A stretch of 24,512 nucleotides of DNA from CAYSHJ01 sp964589725 (GCA_964589725.1 CAZPUJ010000380.1:1-24512), one strand, 5' to 3'. Shown: positions 7,270 through 13,996, numbered from the stretch's first letter. Notes: generated by a model not told the origin, from the sequence alone. A program made the numbers and translations.

Positions 7270-8313
7270 TCAATCATTGCCCATATCGAGGCTCTCGCGC
7301 CACTGCGACAGATGATCGAGGCAGATCGCCGTACCGCGTGCGACTGTCGTCAGCGGATCGTCGGCGACTCGCACCGGGATGCCGAGTTGTTCATTCATCA
7401 ATTGGTCGAGGCCGCGCAGCAAGGCTCCGCCGCCGGTCAGGACCAGGCCGTGATCGACGATGTCGGAGACCAGTTCCGGCTTGCATTTCTCGATGACGTT
7501 CTTGACGCAGTTGAGGATCGACGTCACTGGTTCGCGCAGGCTCTCGCGAATCTCCTCGCTGGTGACGACGGCTTTGCGAGGCACGCCGCTGATCGTGTCG
7601 AGGCCACGGACCTCCATCGTCAACTCTTGATCTAGCGGGTAGGCGTTGCCGATTTCAAGTTTGATCTTCTCGGCCGTTTGCGAGCCGATGCGAAGCGAGA
7701 AATGCTGCTTGAGGTATTCGACGATCGCCTCGTCAAGTTCATCGCCGGCCACGCGGATCGACTGGCTGACGACGATGCCTCCGAGGCTGAAGATCGCGAC
7801 ATCGGTTGTGCCGCCGCCGATGTCGCAGACCATGCTGGCAATCGGTTCGGAGATCGGCAGTCCTGCTCCGATGCCGGCAGCTTTGGATTCTTCGATGAGA
7901 TACACGCGACCGGCGCCAGCTCGTTCCGCGCTGTTGAAGACGGCTCGCTTCTCGACCGGCGTGATACCGCCGGGGACGGCGATGATGACCCGCGGCCGCA
8001 GCCCACGCATCTGGCGGCTGGCCTTTTGAATGAAATAGCGGAGCATTGCCTCGCACAGTTCGAAGTCGGTAATGACACCGTCTTGGAGCGGCCTGACGGC
8101 GGTGATCGAATCGGGCGTGCGGCCGAGCATCTGCTTTGCCAGCTTGCCGACAGCGGTCCCTTTACCGAGCACTCGCCGCGTCCCCTTTTCGAGCGCGACG
8201 ACAGACGGCTCGTTCAATACGATCCCTTCGCCCTGAACGGACACCAGCGTGTTCGCCGTTCCCAGGTCGATCGCCAAGTCCGGACAGAATATGCGACGCA
8301 ATCGATGGAGCAT
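7270..8313 (-). CDS. mreB: Rod shape-determining protein MreB (bacterial actin)
   Basis: Actin-like ATPase of 347 residues, the family's normal length, that forms membrane filaments directing wall synthesis. Motifs: DLGTANT at 16-22 (phosphate 1), VIIAVPGGITPVEKRAV near 109-125, DIGGGTTD at 164-171 (phosphate 2) and TGGGALL at 293-299 (adenosine site). The segment EESKAAGIGAGLP at 141-153 differs from the usual EEPMAAAIGAGLP. The frame is open 30 codons further upstream, but ATG 8313 has GGAAG at good spacing and gives the standard MreB start, and a candidate promoter lies between. First gene of the mre operon. Confidence 0.96.
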   Translation of the reverse strand: MLHRLRRIFCPDLAIDLGTANTLVSVQGEGIVLNEPSVVALEKGTRRVLGKGTAVGKLAKQMLGRTPDSITAVRPLQDGVITDFELCEAMLRYFIQKASRQMRGLRPRVIIAVPGGITPVEKRAVFNSAERAGAGRVYLIEESKAAGIGAGLPISEPIASMVCDIGGGTTDVAIFSLGGIVVSQSIRVAGDELDEAIVEYLKQHFSLRIGSQTAEKIKLEIGNAYPLDQELTMEVRGLDTISGVPRKAVVTSEEIRESLREPVTSILNCVKNVIEKCKPELVSDIVDHGLVLTGGGALLRGLDQLMNEQLGIPVRVADDPLTTVARGTAICLDHLSQWRESLDMGND

Positions 8314-8361
8314 TGGTCTTCCATGACCAGTGAAATTTCTCAAGGCCAAGTGAGGGGCGGG

Positions 8362-8390
8362 GTTGTAGTCGTCTCGCAGGGACCCGACAA
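8362..8390 (-). promoter_or_regulatory. Candidate mreB operon promoter
   Basis: On the minus strand, TTGTCG (8385-8390) and TACAAC (8362-8367) are separated by 17 bases, each with four of six matches to sigma-70 consensus. Transcription would start about 40 nt before the mreB ATG. Match quality is moderate. Confidence 0.38.
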
Positions 8391-8408
8391 GGGGGGTTTT
8401 CACCCCCT
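8391..8408. repeat. G5/C5 hairpin next to the mreB promoter
   Basis: GGGGG (8392-8396), loop TTTTCA, CCCCC (8403-8407). It abuts the candidate mreB -35 box and lies just before the duplicated pilin unit. It could be a regulatory site, but no family is recognised. Confidence 0.45.
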
Positions 8409-8467
8409 AGAGTATTCGGGCGGCGCACGGGCAAATTGATCGGGCCGACAAACTGCAAACGAGCCGT

Positions 8468-8495
8468 TTGACTTGTACAGACCGTGACCTACGCT
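8468..8495 (+). promoter_or_regulatory. Candidate promoter of first pilin gene
   Basis: TTGACT (8468-8473), 16 bases, TACGCT (8490-8495). The -35 is good and the -10 weak. The same elements occur 513 bp downstream before the second pilin gene. The leader would be about 100 nt. Confidence 0.38.
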
Positions 8496-8599
8496 TGAGC
8501 TGACGCGCCAGGTTTCCCGTTTGACGTTGGGTGATTTCCTTGAGGAGCCGTTCTCCAACCCCCGTAGTCGCCGAGACATACACCGCCGGAACCGAACCC

Positions 8600-8761
8600 A
8601 TGAGTTTCCTGAAAAAAATCTGGGTTGCAAACGACGGATCAACGGCCGTGGAATATGCCGTGATGATGGCACTGCTGATCTTGGTGTGCATCGTAACTTT
8701 GACCGATATTGGGGTTGGCTTGCGTAATATCTACGACCTCATTAACGCCACGGTGCCCTAG
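8600..8761 (+). CDS. Flp/Fap-type pilin, copy 1
   Basis: Prepilin of 53 residues. A short charged leader ending in Gly13 is followed by STAVEYAVMMALLILV: the class-IVb Flp signature, cleavage after Gly with Glu and Tyr at +5 and +6 and a hydrophobic helix that packs the pilus core. It would be processed by a TadV-type prepilin peptidase and assembled by a Tad machine, neither of which is in the window. ATG 8600 is chosen because it gives a canonical leader; the ribosome site is weak (GGAACC). A longer in-frame GTG at 8531 would add 23 residues ahead of the leader and is unlikely. It has its own terminator and a near-identical paralogue 513 bp on. Confidence 0.88.
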   Translation: MSFLKKIWVANDGSTAVEYAVMMALLILVCIVTLTDIGVGLRNIYDLINATVP

Positions 8762-8790
8762 TTGCATTCCGGCCTTCTGCGTCGATCCGA

Positions 8791-8836
8791 CAGGCTGAAG
8801 TCGTGGGTTCTCCGCGACGGCAGCCTGTTTCGTTTT
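8791..8836 (+). terminator. Terminator of first pilin gene
   Basis: Stem CAGGCTGAAGTCG (8791-8803) with CGACGGCAGCCTG (8815-8827), 11 of 13 paired, followed by TTTCGTTTT. The equivalent copy at 9304 pairs better. Confidence 0.7.
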
Positions 8837-8880
8837 CGGCCTCCGTCGCCACGCTCACCCACCGCATTGCAGATCGCTCC

Positions 8881-8930
8881 GGGTACCTCAAATGCGTGCG
8901 CGTGTTCGACGCCGACGAAACGTTGCAGAA
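8881..8930 (+). pseudogene. Remnant of a duplicated phyH-type gene
   Basis: Fifty bases align without gaps to 9592-9641 inside the intact dioxygenase gene, with about 43-44 identities. The conserved reading frame gives GYLKCVRVFDADETLQ against GYVKGVRVFDAERTLR (residues 48-63 of the intact protein). The sequence before it jumps directly from DNA equivalent to about 9393, so the 5' 47 codons are missing; after it the similarity ends and the frame reaches TGA at 8958. It is a relic of an earlier full duplication of the pilin-dioxygenase unit. Confidence 0.75.
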
Positions 8931-8980
8931 ATCATTACACCTGACCCCTCGCCCGCGCTGACAAAGTGCCAACTGCCGGT

Positions 8981-9008
8981 TTGACTTGTACAGATGGTGG
9001 CCTACGCT
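8981..9008 (+). promoter_or_regulatory. Candidate promoter of second pilin gene
   Basis: TTGACT (8981-8986), 16 bases, TACGCT (9003-9008): the same arrangement as in copy A. Confidence 0.38.
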
Positions 9009-9112
9009 TGGGCTAACGCGCTCGGTTTCCCATTCGACGTTGGGTAATCTCCTTGAGGAGGCGTCCTCTAAGCCCCGTAGTTGCGAACACATACACCGCC
9101 GGAAGCGAACCG

Positions 9113-9274
9113 ATGAGTCTACTGAAAAAAATCTTGGTCGCAGAGGATGGCGCATCGGCCGTGGAATATGCCTTACTCTTGGCACTGCTGATCTTGGGGT
9201 GCATCGCAACGTTACACGAGATTGGGAATCGCGTGCATAATATCTACGACACGATTGACACCGCGGTGCCGTAG
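9113..9274 (+). CDS. Flp/Fap-type pilin, copy 2
   Basis: Prepilin of 53 residues, same length as copy 1. The leader MSLLKKILVAEDG ends in the conserved Gly13; the mature protein begins ASAVEYALLLALLILG with Glu and Tyr at +5 and +6. GGAAG lies seven bases before the ATG, a better ribosome site than in copy 1. Differences from copy 1 are mostly conservative in the hydrophobic helix (ALLLALL for AVMMALL) and more marked in the short exposed tail (HEIGNRVHNIYDTIDTAVP against TDIGVGLRNIYDLINATVP). Both copies keep intact frames and processing sites, so both are probably functional. Confidence 0.9.
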   Translation: MSLLKKILVAEDGASAVEYALLLALLILGCIATLHEIGNRVHNIYDTIDTAVP

Positions 9275-9303
9275 GAACGTTCGGGACTTCTGCGTCGATC
9301 CGA

Positions 9304-9350
9304 CAGGCTGTCGTCGTGGGTTCTCCGCGACGGCAGCCTGTTTCGTTTTC
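9304..9350 (+). terminator. Terminator of second pilin gene
   Basis: Stem CAGGCTGTCGTCG (9304-9316) with CGACGGCAGCCTG (9328-9340), 12 of 13 paired, followed by TTTCGTTTT. It separates the pilin from the dioxygenase gene. Confidence 0.78.
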
Positions 9351-9450
9351 AGCCGCAGCCGTGTTCACCGACCGCGTTGCAGACCGCTCTGGCATCGTTG
9401 ATACTCTGGCCAGTCAAATTCGTGGACTCTTCGAGCACGGAACTCACCCC

Positions 9451-10287
9451 ATGAGCACCGTCACCGGTTTCAAGATCCTGCCGGACCAGACAGAACTGGA
9501 CCAGATGCAGCGGGATTTGAAATTCTATCCCAGCCAAGTCACGCATCCGAAAGTCCTCCATCGCGACGATGTCGCGCAGTTCAATCGGTATGGGTACGTC
9601 AAAGGCGTGCGCGTGTTCGACGCCGAACGAACGCTGCGGAACCGGCAATACTTCGATCAACTGCTGGCGCAAGTCTTGGCCGCCGGTGGCGACAGCTATT
9701 CGATCAGCACGGCGCACTTGAAGTACGGCTACATTTACGACTTGCTGACGGACCCGCGTATCGTCGATTGTGTCGCGGACATTCTGGGCGACAACGTCAT
9801 CGGTTGGGGTTCGCACTTCTTCTGCAAGATGCCGAAAGACGGCAAGCTGGTGGCCTGGCATCAAGACGCCAGCTATTGGCCGCTGACGCCATCGAAGACC
9901 GTCACGGTTTGGCTTGCGATTGACGATGCCGATCGCGAAAACGCCTGCATGAAGTTTGTCGCCGGCTCGCATCACGTCGGGCACTTGACGTATCGACCGA
10001 GTTCCGAAGCCGACCACAACGTGCTCAACCAGGCGATCGACAACGCCGAGCAATACGGCTCGGTCGTGTACGACGAACTCCAGGCCGGCGAGATTTCTCT
10101 GCACGCGGACCTGCTGCTGCACAGCTCCGAGGCCAACCACTCCGAGCGACGTCGCTGCGGCTTGACACTACGATACTGCACGCCCGATGTGCGGGCCGGT
10201 TCGGAATGGAACAAGAAGGGAGTCGTCGTTCGCGGGACCGACCCCACCGGCCATTGGGTGAATCCGCCGCGACCGATCGGGGACTGA
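9451..10287 (+). CDS. Phytanoyl-CoA dioxygenase (PhyH) family oxygenase
   Basis: Fe(II)/2-oxoglutarate-dependent oxygenase of 278 residues. The iron facial triad is visible: His137 and Asp139 in WHQD, and the distal His224 in LLLHSSEANHS. Arg234 or Arg235 in the following RRR, before GLTLRY, would bind 2-oxoglutarate. The ATG at 9451 fits the family start; the frame is open upstream into the pilin terminator but that stretch is repeat DNA. The ribosome site is weak. Bacterial PhyH proteins hydroxylate many substrates, often secondary metabolites or compatible solutes, and the substrate cannot be read here. A 50-bp relic of a second copy lies at 8881. The next gene starts 97 bp downstream. Confidence 0.88.
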   Translation: MSTVTGFKILPDQTELDQMQRDLKFYPSQVTHPKVLHRDDVAQFNRYGYVKGVRVFDAERTLRNRQYFDQLLAQVLAAGGDSYSISTAHLKYGYIYDLLTDPRIVDCVADILGDNVIGWGSHFFCKMPKDGKLVAWHQDASYWPLTPSKTVTVWLAIDDADRENACMKFVAGSHHVGHLTYRPSSEADHNVLNQAIDNAEQYGSVVYDELQAGEISLHADLLLHSSEANHSERRRCGLTLRYCTPDVRAGSEWNKKGVVVRGTDPTGHWVNPPRPIGD

Positions 10288-10384
10288 CACTTCCGTGGCG
10301 ACACGTGGTGTGGGTGTCAAAGTAGGCCGCACCGTTTTGACGATGCTATTCGATCAACGTCCTGACGATTGAGGAGTCTGTTTC

Positions 10385-11311
10385 ATGCGAAACTTGTTTG
10401 CTTGCGGACGTTGCCTGCTGGCCGTCATCGCGTTTGCGACGCTGACGATACTCGCCTCATCCAGCGGTGCCGACGAAAAGGAAAAACTCTTTGTCGCGGA
10501 ACCGTTGACTCAGCCGAAGGAATTCACGCCGGGAATCGAAGGGCCGCAGTGCGATGGAGCGGGAAACATCTATGCGGTGAACTTCAAACAGGAAGGGACC
10601 ATCGGCAAGGTGACGCCGAAGGGGGTCGGCGAGGTGTTCGTCATGCTGCCGAACAAGAGCGTCGGCAACGGAATCGTCTTCGACAAGCCAGGAGCGATGT
10701 ATATCGCCGATTACGTCAACCACAACGTCCTGAAGGTCGACATGGCGAGCAAGCAGGTTTCCGTGTTCGCGCACCACGACGGAATGAATCAACCGAACGA
10801 TCTGGCCATCGGCCCGGACGACGTGCTTTGGGCCAGTGACCCGAACTGGGGCAACAACACCGGCCAGTTGTGGCGCATCGACCGTCAAGGCAAGGTCACG
10901 AAAGTCGCCGGCGACATGGGCACGACGAATGGCATCGAGATCAGTCCGGACGGCAAGACGCTGTACGTCAACGAGAGCGTTCAACGGAACATTTGGGCCT
11001 TCACAATCACGGCCGATGGAATCAGAGACAAACGCTTGCTGAAACAATTCCCCGATCACGGCTTCGACGGCATGCGCTGCGACATCGATGGCAACCTGTT
11101 TGTGACACGACATGGCAAGGGGACCGTCGCTGTCGTCTCGCCCAAGGGCGAAATCATTCGCGAGATCGACGTCCTCGGCAAAAGTCCCAGCAACATCTGC
11201 TTCGGCGGCCCCGACGGCCGCACCGTCTATGTGACCGAAGTTGATCATACACGGCTTGTCCAATTCCGCGTCGAGCGACCGGGGCAAGCGTGGAAGCGCT
11301 GGCAGAAGTAA
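10385..11311 (+). CDS. Secreted SMP-30/gluconolactonase-like beta-propeller
   Basis: 308 residues with an N-terminal signal peptide (hydrophobic 10-25, likely cleavage near SSSGA/DE at 29-30). The rest is a six-bladed propeller of the SMP-30/LRE type, with repeated blade motifs such as DGAGNIYAVN, GAMYIADYVN, SPDGKTLYVNES and DIDGNLFVTRHG. Candidate metal ligands match the family: Glu52 (IEGPQCD), Asn182 (TTNGIEISPDG) and Asp228 (GFDGMRCD). Such enzymes hydrolyse sugar lactones or related esters, here probably in the periplasm. GGAG lies eight bases before ATG 10385. It may be co-transcribed with the PhyH gene, but the 97-bp gap leaves room for a separate promoter. Confidence 0.85.
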   Translation: MRNLFACGRCLLAVIAFATLTILASSSGADEKEKLFVAEPLTQPKEFTPGIEGPQCDGAGNIYAVNFKQEGTIGKVTPKGVGEVFVMLPNKSVGNGIVFDKPGAMYIADYVNHNVLKVDMASKQVSVFAHHDGMNQPNDLAIGPDDVLWASDPNWGNNTGQLWRIDRQGKVTKVAGDMGTTNGIEISPDGKTLYVNESVQRNIWAFTITADGIRDKRLLKQFPDHGFDGMRCDIDGNLFVTRHGKGTVAVVSPKGEIIREIDVLGKSPSNICFGGPDGRTVYVTEVDHTRLVQFRVERPGQAWKRWQK

Positions 11312-11374
11312 GCGGAAAGCCTGTGGCTGGCAGCGAACAACCACACGGGACAACGAACGACTGACAGCGGACCC

Positions 11375-11785
11375 ATGACCCAACCCACTGATGCAGAATG
11401 GCTGGCGTACCTCGACGAACAACTCCCGGCCGAGCGAATGGCGGAACTGGAGCGTTCGCTGCGCGAGTCGGAAACGCTGCGTCGGCATTTGGCGTCGCTC
11501 GCCCGCAACCGGGATCAGGGCGGTTTCACCGTCGGCGAGATTTGGCGGCGCGCACGTTTGAGCTGTCCGACTCGCAGTCAACTTGGCGCGTACTTGCTCG
11601 GCGCGCTCGACGACAGTCCGCGCGAGTACATCGAGTTCCATCTTCAGACTGTCGGCTGCCGCGTTTGCGCGGCAAATCTGGCGGATCTCAAGCAAGCCAC
11701 CGCCGCCGCGCCGGAAAAACAGCGACGTCGCCGGAAGTATTTCGAGTCATCGGCCGGACTGTTACGGCGCGAGGCAACGGACTGA
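11375..11785 (+). CDS. Anti-sigma-factor-like small protein
   Basis: 136 residues, no signal peptide or membrane span. The N terminus (EWLAYLDEQLPAERMAELE) resembles the helix that starts many anti-sigma factors. Near residues 89-97 there is a potential zinc site, HLQTVGCRVC (His, five residues, Cys-X2-Cys), close to the HX3CX2C of ZAS anti-sigma domains. The basic tail (KQRRRRK) is unusual. No sigma factor gene is adjacent, so the partner, if any, is elsewhere. ATG 11375 has only a weak ribosome site. The gene converges with the PAP2 gene, 14 bp between stops. Confidence 0.65.
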   Translation: MTQPTDAEWLAYLDEQLPAERMAELERSLRESETLRRHLASLARNRDQGGFTVGEIWRRARLSCPTRSQLGAYLLGALDDSPREYIEFHLQTVGCRVCAANLADLKQATAAAPEKQRRRRKYFESSAGLLRREATD

Positions 11786-11799
11786 CACGGCGACTTTGA

Positions 11800-12942
11800 T
11801 CAAAACCGCGTTTCGAACGCGACGCCGGAGCTACCGTCGGTCGGATGGATGTAAGGCAGCAGCTTCACGCGCGAGTCGCCGCACAGGTGCCCCCCCGCGA
11901 CCGATTTTCCGATCACGAAGCCCAACACGCTGCCAAAGAAGACATCCGACAGATCGTGATCTTGCTCATCGATCCGGCTGAAACCGATTAACCCCGCGAG
12001 CGCATATGCCGGCAGTCCGGCCGCCGGTCCGTAGTATTCGTCCAACACCGCCGCGATCGCGAAACTACTGGACGTGTGATACGAGGGAAAGCCGTAATGT
12101 CCGTCATTCCACTCCGTCGAGGGCCGATCGGTACGGGCGGCGAACTTGATCACGGTCGTCGTCACGCTCGTAATGGCAAACGCGCTCAGCAGCGATCCGC
12201 TGACGTCGTGTAGTTCCTCGTCCTGTGACCACAGCGAATAGGCGTAGAGGCCAAGGAGTGCCGGGGCTTGCCACTGGACTTCGCCAATTTTTCCCAGCAC
12301 GTGAGTCCCTTCGCCCCAACGCCCCGGATGTTCGTTGACCCATTCGCGGACTTCGCGGTCAGCATCACCTTCACGCATCGCAACCACGCCGCCCGCCGCG
12401 ACGCCGAGGATGAGCGCGTTGTTCCAATTCACGACACCGCGCGTGTCCTCCCACAAAGTCAGCCAGCAATCCTTCGCATCGCAACGGAAACAGAGCCGTC
12501 CGTCGTCGTGTTCATGAACGCACTTCTCTAGACTGCTGGTAGGACACGGACTGAATCGGGCGTCGTCCGCTGAGCAAGGTTCAGGACTGTCATCTCGAAC
12601 GAGTAAAAGCCAAGGACTGTTTTGGTCATCGAAGTCGATCGTCGCAGTCGTGGGCTTGTGTGGCTTGCCAGAAAAAGTTCTGTGTGAAGACTCCAAGATT
12701 GGAACGACAATCTTCAGGTCAGCGGCCGCATCGTCGTGAATCAGAAGTGTCGACGAACTGCCGGCGGACTTTGCCGGCCTATCATCGAACTGTCGCTCGG
12801 TGGGTTCGGCCGATGATGTGTCAGACCACGAACGAACAAAAGCCGTCTGACATCCAGACAGCATCAACACCGCCAAACAAGCACTCATCGCGTACCAGCG
12901 ACCGTCAGCGGTGTTGGCTTTCGCGAGTCGTGGCAACGTCAT
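11800..12942 (-). CDS. PAP2-superfamily phosphatase, predicted lipoprotein
   Basis: 380 residues. A lipobox (LMLSGC, lipidated Cys31) ends the signal sequence. A region of about 135 residues of unknown fold follows, with Cys123, 133, 141, 151, 154 and 159. The PAP2 domain comes after it: Lys266 and ArgPro273-274 (KFAARTDRP), PSYH at 286-289, and SRIDEQDHDLSD with Arg323, nucleophile-pair His329 and Asp333. Hydrophobic segments (171-190, 225-240, 250-266, 290-345) make the PAP2 part a membrane or membrane-edge enzyme. Likely substrates are lipid phosphates or undecaprenyl pyrophosphate (inference). GGAG precedes ATG 12942 at normal spacing. A lipoprotein signal on a PAP2 enzyme is uncommon. 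Confidence 0.85.
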   Translation of the reverse strand: MTLPRLAKANTADGRWYAMSACLAVLMLSGCQTAFVRSWSDTSSAEPTERQFDDRPAKSAGSSSTLLIHDDAAADLKIVVPILESSHRTFSGKPHKPTTATIDFDDQNSPWLLLVRDDSPEPCSADDARFSPCPTSSLEKCVHEHDDGRLCFRCDAKDCWLTLWEDTRGVVNWNNALILGVAAGGVVAMREGDADREVREWVNEHPGRWGEGTHVLGKIGEVQWQAPALLGLYAYSLWSQDEELHDVSGSLLSAFAITSVTTTVIKFAARTDRPSTEWNDGHYGFPSYHTSSSFAIAAVLDEYYGPAAGLPAYALAGLIGFSRIDEQDHDLSDVFFGSVLGFVIGKSVAGGHLCGDSRVKLLPYIHPTDGSSGVAFETRF

Positions 12943-13177
12943 CGAGTCTCTCCGTCGAAAATGCCGGTTCTCGAAAAAGATCGGTTCGGTCGACTCGAGT
13001 CACCGACAAAAACGGCACGGTAAGCTTGGCTTTATCAAATTTCACAGATCTTCGAATACTACGTGTTCTTCGAAAGCTACTCAGACTCCCCGGATATTCA
13101 CCGGAATGTCTTCCAGTCTGCTGTGTCTTCCCAATATCCGCTGACATCGATCGGTCGGCCATGCGCTGGCCTGCCGC

Positions 13178-13183
13178 TACAAT
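13178..13183 (+). promoter_or_regulatory. Possible -10 box of the lutA-like gene
   Basis: TACAAT, 55 bases before the ATG at 13238. No good -35 box is found at the right distance. The rest of the 295-bp divergent gap (12943-13237) shows nothing I can name. Confidence 0.3.
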
Positions 13184-13237
13184 TCCGCCTCACTGTGATC
13201 GCGAATAATCGATCGCGGGACCGAGTCTGGAGGCGGC

Positions 13238-13996
13238 ATGCGCGTTGGGCTGTTTCTTCCGTGTTACATCGATCAACTCTATCCGCATGTTGGCCTGGCA
13301 GCCGTCGCTGTTCTGGAACGCTTCGGCGTGGAGGTCGATTTTCCGGAAGCTCAAACTTGTTGCGGTCAACCAATGGCCAACACGGGATTGTGCGAACAGA
13401 CACGTCCGCTCGCACAGCGGTTCTTCGAGATTTTTCGTCCGTACGAGTTCGTGGTCTGTCCCTCCGGAAGCTGCACCGCGATGGTGCGACATCACTACGA
13501 CGAGTATCTGGCCGGCACGGCGGGCTTCGAGCAACTCAAGCTGAAGACGTTCGAACTCACCGAGTTTCTGACCGACGTGCTGAAGGTGACTCGCACGACC
13601 GGTCGGTTCCCGCACCAAATTGGTCTGCATCAAAGTTGTCACGGACTTCGAGAGCTGCGTCTGGGCAGTTGCAGCGAGCGCGTCGGCCCGGCGTTCAACA
13701 AGGCTCGGCAATTGTTGGAGGGCCTCGAAGGCATTTCGTTCTCTGAGCTGACGCGGCCGGACGAATGTTGCGGCTTCGGTGGGACATTCGCTGTCACGGA
13801 GGAGGCGGTGTCGTGCATGATGGGCCTCGACCGAGTCCACGATCACGAACAGGCTGGCACGCAAGTGCTGACGGCGAATGACATGTCTTGTCTGATGCAC
13901 CTCGACGGCCTGATTCGCCGGCAAGGAAAGCCGATTCGAGTCATGCACGTGGCGGAGATTTTGGAGCAAAGTGGGGCCAAGAGGAATGATGAATGA
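13238..13996 (+). CDS. lutA: LutA/YkgE-like CCG-domain Fe-S oxidoreductase subunit
   Basis: 252 residues with two cysteine-rich CCG modules: the first has Cys9 (LPCYIDQ) and CCGQPMANTG at 41-50; the second has HQSCHG and DECCGFGGTF. This is the pattern of LutA/YkgE, the subunit that with LutB and LutC oxidises lactate to pyruvate; similar domains occur in glycolate oxidase GlcF and heterodisulfide reductase. GGAGG lies six bases before ATG 13238. lutB and lutC are not next to it; gltX follows directly instead. The last residues (RNDE) and the stop are encoded by an AATGACGAA-type repeat, so the C terminus may not be original. Family assignment is firm; the lactate role is inference. Confidence 0.88.
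   Translation: MRVGLFLPCYIDQLYPHVGLAAVAVLERFGVEVDFPEAQTCCGQPMANTGLCEQTRPLAQRFFEIFRPYEFVVCPSGSCTAMVRHHYDEYLAGTAGFEQLKLKTFELTEFLTDVLKVTRTTGRFPHQIGLHQSCHGLRELRLGSCSERVGPAFNKARQLLEGLEGISFSELTRPDECCGFGGTFAVTEEAVSCMMGLDRVHDHEQAGTQVLTANDMSCLMHLDGLIRRQGKPIRVMHVAEILEQSGAKRNDE

Larger units (their letters stand above)
8447..8930 (+). repeat. Tandem duplication, copy A (flp unit)
   Basis: First copy of a unit repeated at 8960 with an offset of 513 bp. Similarity begins at GACAAA and runs through the promoter-like leader, the pilin gene, the terminator and about 40 bp beyond. A 3-bp length difference appears after the terminator. The right end (8881-8930) matches the coding region of the downstream phyH gene rather than DNA next to the pilin, so copy A has an internal deletion. 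Confidence 0.85.
8960..9400 (+). repeat. Tandem duplication, copy B (flp unit)
   Basis: Second copy of the unit at 8447. It keeps leader, pilin gene and terminator and runs on without a break into the intact dioxygenase gene. Similarity to copy A is clear to about 9393 and resumes at 9592-9641. I see no transposon ends at the boundaries. Confidence 0.85.

Noticed and set aside
8742..9395. A 217-codon minus-strand frame across the pilin duplication
   Set aside because: Its internal repetition simply mirrors the 513-bp DNA duplication. It is antisense to the second pilin gene and both terminators.
8447..9400. The direct repeats around the pilins as a CRISPR array or insertion sequence
   Set aside because: There are only two long copies containing genes, no spacers, no transposase and no terminal inverted repeats.
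9349..10140. A 263-codon minus-strand frame opposite the PhyH gene
   Set aside because: The plus strand encodes a complete iron site and 2-oxoglutarate motif. The antisense product shows no family features.
10288..10384. A possible promoter (TTGACG near 10340) for the SMP-30 gene
   Set aside because: No acceptable -10 box lies at 16-18 bases.
10457..11695. A 412-codon minus-strand open frame opposite the SMP-30 and anti-sigma-like genes
   Set aside because: It spans two recognisable genes and the gap between them, and its product has no recognisable domain.
12660..13208. A 182-codon plus frame across the 5' end of the PAP2 gene and the intergenic gap
   Set aside because: It overlaps the lipoprotein signal and start of the PAP2 gene on the other strand and has no motif or ribosome site.
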